DNA of 8,918 bases from Legionellales bacterium UBA4722 (lineage in GTDB: Bacteria; Pseudomonadota; Gammaproteobacteria; DSM-16500): assembly GCA_002404295.1 (NCBI GenBank), contig DHJK01000157.1:1-8918 (forward strand), read 5' to 3'. The stretch's first letter is position 1, and each line of letters starts with the position of its first letter. This document shows positions 1 through 5,077 of this stretch, one piece after another. The notes under the pieces are model-generated. The model saw nothing but the letters and a program-made list of their open reading frames with translations. It ran no database searches and was not told where the DNA came from. A program made the translations under genes and the position numbers.

Positions 1-130
1 GGGGGGGGGCCCCCGGGGGGGCCGCGCCGGGGGCGCGGGCGCCCGGCGCCGCCGCCCCGCCCGCCCCCCCCCGCCCCCCCCCCCCGCCCTCCCCCCCCCC
101 CCCCCCCGGGGGAGGGGGGGGGGGGGGGGG
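1..130. other. G/C homopolymer tract at window start, probable assembly artefact
   Basis: All but two of these 130 bases are G or C, arranged in long runs, with a single T at 90 and a single A at 113. The composition changes abruptly at 131 to ordinary A+T-rich sequence. No codon structure or believable gene can be read here. Homopolymer tracts like this are typical of low-quality read ends or sequencer no-signal calls at contig ends. A real extreme-GC tract cannot be fully excluded, but it would be very unlike the rest of the window. Confidence 0.85.
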
Positions 131-252
131 TGCTTTTAACGGCGTTGCGTATGAATTTTAAAAGCTGCTTTTTAATATAGAGGTAAACTTAGAAACGCTT
201 TAGTCTTGCTCTGAAAAATCTATTTGATGTTAACGCAACGCCACTAAAAGCA
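131..252. repeat. 122-bp element with 20-bp terminal inverted repeats
   Basis: The first 20 bases (131-150, TGCTTTTAACGGCGTTGCGT) are the reverse complement of the last 20 (233-252), with 18 of 20 positions matching; the two mismatches are adjacent. The 82 bases between the arms are A+T-rich and hold no convincing gene. The layout is that of a small palindromic or MITE-like non-autonomous element. The alternative is one long imperfect hairpin at the end of an upstream transcript. The left end meets the artefactual G/C tract, so the true left boundary and any target duplication cannot be seen. It abuts the repeat at 277-311. Confidence 0.55.
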
Positions 253-276
253 CCCCTCACCCGTCGCTTTGCGCCG

Positions 277-311
277 ACCTCTCCCACAAGGGGAGAGGTG
301 TCCTAAGCAGC
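277..311 (+). repeat. REP-like palindromic intergenic repeat, copy 1
   Basis: Positions 277-285 (ACCTCTCCC) and 291-299 (GGGAGAGGT) form a perfect 9-bp stem around a 5-base loop. The segment 280-311 recurs without mismatch, in inverted orientation, at 8885-8916 near the other end of the window. A G/C-rich hairpin repeated in intergenic DNA of an A+T-rich genome is the signature of REP/BIME-type elements. The repeat may extend left to about 253, but the second copy is cut off there, so this cannot be tested. There is no run of T after the hairpin, so it is not a standard intrinsic terminator. Confidence 0.75.
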
Positions 312-321
312 GTTGGTGGAT

Positions 322-331
322 ATATGCATAT
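322..331. promoter_or_regulatory. Palindrome ATATGCATAT just upstream of trpB, possible operator or -10 region
   Basis: A perfect 10-bp palindrome ends 24 bases before the trpB start codon, in a short A+T-rich leader, where a repressor site or -10 element would be expected. The CTAG cores known from the E. coli trp operator are absent. I see no good -35 hexamer at the right distance. An operator role for the TrpR encoded at 2373-2651 is therefore a guess from position alone. Confidence 0.2.
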
Positions 332-355
332 TTTTAAAAGTAGAAGGAGATTGGA

Positions 356-1549
356 ATGCAAACAAAACCTTTAGTTAAACCCACCGGCCGCTACGGCAAA
401 TTCGGCGGCATGTACATCCCCGAAATTTTAATGCAACCCATCACCGAACTCATCGAAGCATGGAACAATGCCAAATCAAATCCCCAATTCAGAAACACTC
501 TAACCGCCCTATTAAAAAACTACGCCGGCAGACCCACCGCCTTAACCGAAATCCCCTCATTCTCAAAAAAAATACAAGGCCCCAAAATCTTCTTAAAACG
601 CGAAGACCTACTCCACACCGGTGCACACAAACTCAATAACGCTCTAGGCCAATGCCTTCTAGCCAAACAAATGGGCAAAACCCGCATCATCGCAGAAACA
701 GGCGCAGGACAACACGGTGTAGCAACAGCCGCCGCCTGCGCCCATCTTGGATTAACCTGTGTTATCTACATGGGTGAAACCGATATGCAACGCCAAGCAC
801 CTAACGTATCTCGCATGAAACTAATGGGCGCAACAGTCATTTCTGTTAAGCAAGGTTCTTGCACGTTAAAAGATGCTGTCAATGAAGCATTGCGCGATTG
901 GTCCGAATCCTTCAGTGACACACATTATTGCTTAGGATCGGCATTAGGCCCTTATCCTTTTCCTGAAATCGTCGCTGATTTTCAATCTATCATCGGTAGT
1001 GAATGCAAAGAACAATGCCAGATCCAGATCAATACTAATCCTGATTTAGTTATCGCCTGCGTTGGCGGCGGTTCTAATGCAATTGGTATATTTTCAGCTT
1101 TCCTCAATGATGAGAAAGTCCGCATGATCGGCGTTGAAGCCGGCGGTGAATCAATGCAGCCCGGCAAACACGCAGCCCGATTTTATCAACAAACACGCGG
1201 TGTCCTGCATGGCTGCTATACCTACGTACTACAAAATCAGCATGGCCAAATTTCTTCGACAGAATCGATCTCTGCAGGTTTGGACTATCCTGCCGTAGGG
1301 CCGCAACACGCAGGACTCTTTGATAGCAAACGCGTAGAATACGTTGCAGCCACCGATCAAGAAGCACTAAACGCATTAAAATTATTAGCTAGCACAGAAG
1401 GCATCATTTGCGCTCTTGAATCAGCACATGCATTAGCGCATTTAATTAAAATCGCACCCACACTTAAAAAAGATGATTGTGTCATCGTTAATTTATCAGG
1501 CCGCGGAGACAAAGATTTACCGCAATTAATGGCTAGAGAGGTCATTTGA
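356..1549 (+). CDS. trpB: Tryptophan synthase beta subunit
   Basis: The PLP-dependent beta subunit condenses indole with L-serine to give L-tryptophan in the cytoplasm, working in the alpha2-beta2 synthase. The 397-residue product is the same length as E. coli TrpB. Visible landmarks are HTGAHK with the PLP lysine at K92, ETGAGQHG with the catalytic glutamate E114, the PLP-phosphate loop GGGSNA at 237-242, D310 in the COMM/gating region, E355, and SGRGDKD with S382. All sit at a constant +5 offset from Salmonella numbering, so the enzyme looks intact. The ATG is preceded by AAGGAGA at 344-350. It is the first gene of the cluster, and the stop lies one base before trpA. The first 100 codons are unusual: 49 pyrimidine-ending codons end in C and only 9 in T, against about even numbers at the 3' end. 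Confidence 0.97.
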   Translation: MQTKPLVKPTGRYGKFGGMYIPEILMQPITELIEAWNNAKSNPQFRNTLTALLKNYAGRPTALTEIPSFSKKIQGPKIFLKREDLLHTGAHKLNNALGQCLLAKQMGKTRIIAETGAGQHGVATAAACAHLGLTCVIYMGETDMQRQAPNVSRMKLMGATVISVKQGSCTLKDAVNEALRDWSESFSDTHYCLGSALGPYPFPEIVADFQSIIGSECKEQCQIQINTNPDLVIACVGGGSNAIGIFSAFLNDEKVRMIGVEAGGESMQPGKHAARFYQQTRGVLHGCYTYVLQNQHGQISSTESISAGLDYPAVGPQHAGLFDSKRVEYVAATDQEALNALKLLASTEGIICALESAHALAHLIKIAPTLKKDDCVIVNLSGRGDKDLPQLMAREVI

Positions 1550-1550
1550 A

Positions 1551-2348
1551 ATGAAAACAAACGCACGAATAAAGACATTATTTAAAAATCATAAAGCTTT
1601 TATCGCATATTTAACTGCAGGTGACGGCGGCATACAACGCACGCTCGATGCAGCAATGGCGTTGATTAAAGGCGGCGTCAATATGTTAGAAATCGGCATG
1701 CCATTTTCAGACCCCGTTGCAGATGGTCCTGTTATTCAACGCGCTGCTGCAAGATCACTGGCAACTGGTACCACATTAGAAGACGTGCTCTGGTTGACAA
1801 AAGAAATCCGTAAGCTAAGTTCTATCCCACTTATTTTATTTAGTTACTACAATCCGATATTATCGGTGCTAGAATCTAATTTTATGAGTAAGGCAAAAAC
1901 TGCCGGGCTTGATGGTCTGCTGCTGGTTGACTGCCCTTTAGAAGAATCACAATCTATCCGTGATCAATGTAATCAAAATGAATTAGACCTCATTCATGTC
2001 GTTACCCCTTCCACAACATTAGCCAGACTAGAAAAAATTAACCAACATGCGCAAGGTTTTTTATATTATGCCTGCAGAAAAGGCACTACGGGCGTTCGAA
2101 ATACACTCCCTGATGATTTTTCACAACAGATTGAATCAATTAAAACCGTTGTGCATTGCCCCATTGTCGTAGGTTTTGGCATTTCAAATCAAGAAATGGC
2201 TAAGTCTGTCTTGGAACACGCAGACGGCGTAGTAGTTGGATCACTATTTGTTAAAGCACTAGAAGAGGGTGCCCATCCATCTACTTTGACAACACTTGCA
2301 CGCGATATTTGTAGTCATACACTTTTGTCATGTTGTAGTATTACCTAA
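1551..2348 (+). CDS. trpA: Tryptophan synthase alpha subunit
   Basis: The TIM-barrel alpha subunit cleaves indole-3-glycerol phosphate to indole and glyceraldehyde 3-phosphate; indole is channelled to TrpB. The 265 residues match the usual size (268 in E. coli). The active-site segment LEIGMPFSDPVADGP carries the catalytic residues E47 and D58, equivalent to Salmonella E49 and D60. Loop 6 reads CRKGTTG at 175-181 (R176, T180 and G181 kept), with Y172 matching Y175 of Salmonella. Cysteine replaces the usual serine at 175. The phosphate-binding region VVGFGIS (206-212) and VVVGS (227-231) are present. The C-terminal end SCCSIT does not resemble relatives I know. The start codon follows the trpB stop (TGAAATG), which implies translational coupling. 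Because the catalytic pair is kept, it should be active, unlike the degenerate TrpA reported in Chlamydia trachomatis. Confidence 0.96.
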   Translation: MKTNARIKTLFKNHKAFIAYLTAGDGGIQRTLDAAMALIKGGVNMLEIGMPFSDPVADGPVIQRAAARSLATGTTLEDVLWLTKEIRKLSSIPLILFSYYNPILSVLESNFMSKAKTAGLDGLLLVDCPLEESQSIRDQCNQNELDLIHVVTPSTTLARLEKINQHAQGFLYYACRKGTTGVRNTLPDDFSQQIESIKTVVHCPIVVGFGISNQEMAKSVLEHADGVVVGSLFVKALEEGAHPSTLTTLARDICSHTLLSCCSIT

Positions 2349-2372
2349 TGACATGAATTTAAGGATTGCATA

Positions 2373-2651
2373 ATGAATCAAGAAGGTTGGCGCACTTTTA
2401 CACAGCTTTGTTTAGCCTCAAAAAATGAAAAAATGTTATCTTCATTATTTGAATTGATATTAACCTCCGAAGAAAAAGACAGTATAGCGACGCGTTGTTT
2501 GATTGTAGCAGAATTGTTAAAGCAAGAAAAAACCCAGCGAGCGATGGCAGAAGATCTGCATGTGAGTATTGCGAAAATAACACGTGGATCAAATGAGCTT
2601 AAGCGGATGCCTGCAAAGTTAATTGAGTTTTTGAAAGAAAATATAGAGTGA
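2373..2651 (+). CDS. trpR: Trp operon repressor, Chlamydia-like short form
   Basis: This 92-residue all-helical DNA-binding protein should bind L-tryptophan as corepressor and repress tryptophan genes. The helix-turn-helix lies at about residues 54-77 (TQRAMAEDLHVSIAKITRGS onward), and ITRGSNELK is the TrpR signature. With E. coli TrpR offset by 13, T31, R41 and R71 match the ligand-contact residues T44, R54 and R84. K68 and E75 stand where E. coli has T81 and S88. The protein lacks the roughly 13-residue N-terminal arm of E. coli TrpR, and its start (GW..F..LC) resembles the TrpR of Chlamydia as I remember it. AAGGA at 2361-2365 supports the chosen ATG. The gene lies 24 bases after trpA, so it is probably cotranscribed with trpBA, and autoregulation is likely. 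No intrinsic terminator follows it. Confidence 0.93.
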   Translation: MNQEGWRTFTQLCLASKNEKMLSSLFELILTSEEKDSIATRCLIVAELLKQEKTQRAMAEDLHVSIAKITRGSNELKRMPAKLIEFLKENIE

Positions 2652-2680
2652 GCACCTAATCTAGCGCGCTTGTATCCTGA

Positions 2681-2745
2681 GCGTGCCCGTCTTTTTTAAT
2701 TATTTAATTGAATTCAGTTAGATGGACAGGAAAAGACGGGCACGC
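2681..2745. repeat. 65-bp element with perfect 15-bp inverted repeats
   Basis: GCGTGCCCGTCTTTT at 2681-2695 is exactly the reverse complement of 2731-2745. The 35-base centre is A+T-rich. The T run lies inside the left arm rather than after the right arm, so this is not a normal intrinsic terminator on either strand, although it could still form a long hairpin at the end of the trp transcript. A small palindromic mobile or REP-like element is the other reading. The right arm runs into the hexamer array at 2750-2767, which contains the same GGGCAC core. Confidence 0.65.
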
Positions 2746-2767
2746 ACGCGGGCACGGGCACGGGCAC
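2738..2767 (+). repeat. GGGCAC hexamer repeats
   Basis: Three perfect tandem GGGCAC units lie at 2750-2755, 2756-2761 and 2762-2767. A fourth lies at 2738-2743 inside the right arm of the inverted repeat. Any of these could pair with GTGCCC in the left arm (2683-2688). The array looks like slippage or amplification starting from the arm sequence, and its copy number may vary between strains. Confidence 0.7.
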
Positions 2768-2798
2768 GACTATCAGTGAAATTTGCTGAATATTATAC

Positions 2799-2827
2799 TT
2801 GATTGTCTTGAGCCGTTTGTATATAAC
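2799..2827 (+). promoter_or_regulatory. Probable sigma-70 promoter for tRNA-Leu
   Basis: TTGATT at 2799-2804 (4 of 6 against TTGACA) and TATAAC at 2822-2827 (5 of 6 against TATAAT) are separated by 17 bases. The predicted start near 2834 is about 50 bases before the mature tRNA 5' end, which would leave a leader for RNase P to remove. Prediction is from hexamer match and spacing only. Confidence 0.5.
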
Positions 2828-2883
2828 ACCTAACTTAACGTAAAGGTCATTGGTTTGATCCCAGCATGACACCTCTTTACAAT

Positions 2884-2968
2884 GCGAATGTGGCGGAACT
2901 GGTAGACGCGCTGGATTTAGGTTCCAGTGGGGCAACCCGTGAGAGTTCGAGTCTCTCCTTTCGCACCA
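2884..2968 (+). tRNA. tRNA-Leu, anticodon UAG
   Basis: This 85-base class II tRNA reads CUN leucine codons. The anticodon stem CTGGA/TCCAG encloses the loop TTTAGGT, with anticodon TAG at 2918-2920. The long variable arm (GGG-GCAA-CCC) is typical of leucine tRNAs. The T arm is GAGAG-TTCGAGT-CTCTC, the D arm contains GGTAGA, and CCA is encoded at 2966-2968. It aligns closely with E. coli tRNA-Leu(UAG). The acceptor stem GCGAATG/CTTTCGC has one U-U mismatch at pair 6-67. The gene lies just before tig, a neighbourhood I recall in other gammaproteobacteria. Confidence 0.96.
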
Positions 2969-2972
2969 AATT

Positions 2973-3003
2973 TCTACAGTATTAAGCAAAACTGAGGTAT
3001 AAT
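2973..3003 (+). promoter_or_regulatory. Candidate promoter for tig
   Basis: A perfect -10 hexamer TATAAT lies at 2998-3003. The best -35 candidate is weak, TCTACA at 2973-2978 with a long 19-base spacer. Transcription would begin near 3010 and give a leader of about 60 bases before tig. Readthrough from the tRNA promoter is also possible. Confidence 0.45.
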
Positions 3004-3070
3004 ACTTCGCTAACCGTAACCTATTTAATTACTAACTGCTTGTTTTTATTTACATTTCATTGAGGGTTTT

Positions 3071-4363
3071 ATGCAAGTATCCGTTGAAGCAACCACAAAA
3101 TTAGAACGTCGCATGACAATAACCGTTCCTGCGAACACATTAGATGATGCGTTTGATAAACGTATCGCGAAACTCCAAAAAACAGTCAAAGCCAATGGCT
3201 ACCGCCCAGGAAAGACTCCTTTAGACTATATTAAACAACGATATAGCGACACCGCACGCCAAGAAGCGTTAAGCGAAGTCATACAGTCTTCTTTATATGC
3301 TGCCATGAATCAAGAAAAACTAAACCCAGCAGGCGTTCCTGTTGTTGAGCCCAAAAATATTCTCCCAGGCCAGCCCTTAGAATTTATTGCGACCTTTGAA
3401 GTATTTCCTACGGTGGATTCAGTTAATTTCGAATTGAAAGCGCTTGATAAACAAATTGCAACTATTACAGATGCAGATGTCAGTACAGCGTTAGATCGTT
3501 TACGTCAACGCGATATCACCTGGAAACAAGTGGATCGTGCAGCTGCTGATAAAGATCAGGTTGTAATAGATTTTCGTGGCAGCATTGATGGCAAAGCGTT
3601 TGGCGGCGGTGAAGCACATGATTTCCCTATCGTCATCGGCAGTCATTCAATGATTCCAGGGTTTGAAGAAGGGTTAGTAGGTTTAAGTGCGGGTGCCGAA
3701 AAAGTATTGCACGTCACTTTCCCAGAAAATTATCATTCCAAAGAGTTCGCGGGCAAAGCAGCAGAATTTGCAGTGACTGTGCATAAAGTCTCAGAGCCGC
3801 AGCTTGCAGAGTTAGATGAAGCCGCAGTTCGTAAGTTAGGCGTGAAAAGCGGAAAGCTTGACGATTTAACTGCAGAAATTCGTAAAAATCTTGAGCGCGA
3901 ATTGGATCGTGTTATCAACGCGAAATTAAAAAATCAAGTGTTCGATAATTTATTGGCACAAAATCCATTAGAAATTCCAAAAGCAATGATTGAGCGTGAA
4001 GGTAAGCGCATTCATGATGAAGTACATCCACATCATAAAGGCCATGATCATGGTCACTCAGATGCGGAAATGGCGGCATTTAATGAACCCGCTAAACGCA
4101 ATGTATCACTGGGATTGTTGGTTGCTCAACTCATTAAGCAACATAATCTAGTCGTAAGTAAAGAGCGCGTTGCTGAATATATTACGCATCTCTCATCTAT
4201 TTACGAAAATCCAGCAGAGGTAGTCGCTTGGTATGAACAAAACAAGCAAGCCATGTCTGAAATTGAGATGCAAGTTCTGGAAGAGCAGCTCATTGAAAAG
4301 CTATTAGAAAACGTCACGTTAACAGATAAAATGTTAACTTATAATGAGCTCATTGCAGGTTAA
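3071..4363 (+). CDS. tig: Trigger factor, ribosome-associated chaperone and prolyl isomerase
   Basis: Trigger factor docks at the ribosomal exit tunnel and shields nascent chains. The 430 residues are close to E. coli (432). Domains in order are the N-terminal ribosome-binding domain (about 1-115), an FKBP-type PPIase domain (about 155-240, with VVIDFRGSIDG and IPGFEEGL), and the helical C-terminal chaperone arms (about 245-430). The ribosome-docking signature is GYRPGKTP at 43-50; Y44 and P46 replace the F44 and K46 of E. coli, while R45 is kept. An unusual histidine-rich stretch at 315-329 has seven histidines in 15 residues (H315, H319, H321, H322, H325, H327, H329). The ATG follows TGAGGG at 3061-3066. 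The gene begins a tig-clpP-clpX-lon block in one orientation, 30 bases ahead of clpP. Confidence 0.97.
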   Translation: MQVSVEATTKLERRMTITVPANTLDDAFDKRIAKLQKTVKANGYRPGKTPLDYIKQRYSDTARQEALSEVIQSSLYAAMNQEKLNPAGVPVVEPKNILPGQPLEFIATFEVFPTVDSVNFELKALDKQIATITDADVSTALDRLRQRDITWKQVDRAAADKDQVVIDFRGSIDGKAFGGGEAHDFPIVIGSHSMIPGFEEGLVGLSAGAEKVLHVTFPENYHSKEFAGKAAEFAVTVHKVSEPQLAELDEAAVRKLGVKSGKLDDLTAEIRKNLERELDRVINAKLKNQVFDNLLAQNPLEIPKAMIEREGKRIHDEVHPHHKGHDHGHSDAEMAAFNEPAKRNVSLGLLVAQLIKQHNLVVSKERVAEYITHLSSIYENPAEVVAWYEQNKQAMSEIEMQVLEEQLIEKLLENVTLTDKMLTYNELIAG

Positions 4364-4393
4364 TCCATTTAACTGATAAGGAAGATAGCAACC

Positions 4394-5032
4394 ATGTTAC
4401 ACAATAATATTAATGATCTTATAAATTCTAATCTTGTACCGATGGTTGTTGAACAAACAGCAAGAGGCGAGCGTGCCTATGACATTTTTTCAAGATTATT
4501 AAAAGAACGCATTATTTTTATCATCGGTCCTATTGATGATGGCGTTTCTAATCTAGTTGTGGCGCAGTTGCTATTTTTAGAGTCTGAAAACCCAGATAAA
4601 GATATTTCTATCTATATCAATTCACCCGGCGGTGTTGTCACCGCAGGTCTTGCGATTTACGATACTATGCAATTTATTAAGCCAGAGGTCAGCACTATAT
4701 GCATGGGCCAAGCGGCTAGCATGGGCGCTTTCTTATTAGCAGGTGGTGCATCTGGTAAACGTTTCTGTTTACCCAATGCGCGCGTCATGATTCACCAGCC
4801 ATTAGGCGGTGTACAAGGCCAAGCGTCTGATATTGCCATTCATGCTGAAGAAACGCTGAAAATTCGTACGCGCCTCAATCAAATTTTGTCTAAACACACT
4901 GGGCAACCAGAAGAAGTGATTGCGAAGGATACCGATAGAGATAATTTCATGAGCCCCGAAAGAGCTCTGGAATATGGTATCATTGACAAAATTCTTGAGC
5001 ATCGTAAAGGTGAGAAGAAAAAAGACTCTTGA
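4394..5032 (+). CDS. clpP: ATP-dependent Clp protease proteolytic subunit ClpP
   Basis: ClpP forms the tetradecameric serine-peptidase barrel that degrades proteins fed in by ClpX or ClpA. The 212-residue length is typical (207 in E. coli). The catalytic triad is S109 in GQAASMGAF, H134 in MIHQPLGG, and D183 in the DTDRDNFMS segment, at a constant offset of -2 from E. coli precursor numbering. The oxyanion-region motif INSPGG is at 75-80. The N-terminal residues before about 15 are probably removed as a propeptide, as in E. coli. AAGGAAG at 4378-4384 is a good ribosome-binding site, nine bases before the ATG. It lies 30 bases after tig and 45 bases before clpX, so operon transcription is likely. 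A lysine-rich tail (KGEKKKDS) ends the protein. Confidence 0.98.
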   Translation: MLHNNINDLINSNLVPMVVEQTARGERAYDIFSRLLKERIIFIIGPIDDGVSNLVVAQLLFLESENPDKDISIYINSPGGVVTAGLAIYDTMQFIKPEVSTICMGQAASMGAFLLAGGASGKRFCLPNARVMIHQPLGGVQGQASDIAIHAEETLKIRTRLNQILSKHTGQPEEVIAKDTDRDNFMSPERALEYGIIDKILEHRKGEKKKDS

Positions 5033-5058
5033 TATTTGATAAATCGGTACCATATACA
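5029..5058 (+). promoter_or_regulatory. Candidate internal promoter for clpX
   Basis: TTGATA at 5029-5034 (5 of 6 to the -35 consensus) overlaps the clpP stop codon, and TATACA at 5053-5058 (4 of 6 to the -10 consensus) follows after 18 bases. A start near 5065 would leave only a very short leader before the clpX ribosome-binding site at 5066-5069, which weakens the case. It could allow clpX expression apart from clpP. Confidence 0.25.
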
Positions 5059-5077
5059 ATATAACGAGGTATTAAAT

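Noticed and set aside
151..180. Nine-codon frame starting ATG inside the inverted-repeat element
   Set aside because: It has no ribosome-binding site and no Trp codons, and lies between the arms of a repeat; a chance frame.
269..337. Short reading frame with two adjacent Trp codons (314-319) just before trpB, suggesting a leader peptide for attenuation
   Set aside because: It can only start at a TTG with no ribosome-binding site, runs through the REP-like hairpin, and no terminator hairpin lies between the Trp codons and trpB.
1104..1376. 90-residue reverse-strand frame inside trpB
   Set aside because: It is fully contained in a conserved gene on the other strand and shows no recognisable domain.
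2326..2356. Inverted repeat TGTCAT/ATGACA at the end of trpA as a terminator
   Set aside because: The arms are only 6 bp, the stem is A+T-rich, and no T run follows; trpR comes directly after.
2714..2989. 91-residue reverse-strand frame across the tRNA-Leu gene
   Set aside because: It is the antisense of the tRNA, its leader and the hexamer array, a well-known source of false proteins.
5036..5077. Longer ClpX start at TTG 5036
   Set aside because: There is no ribosome-binding site there; the ATG at 5078 has GAGG at ideal distance and gives the family's usual N-terminus.
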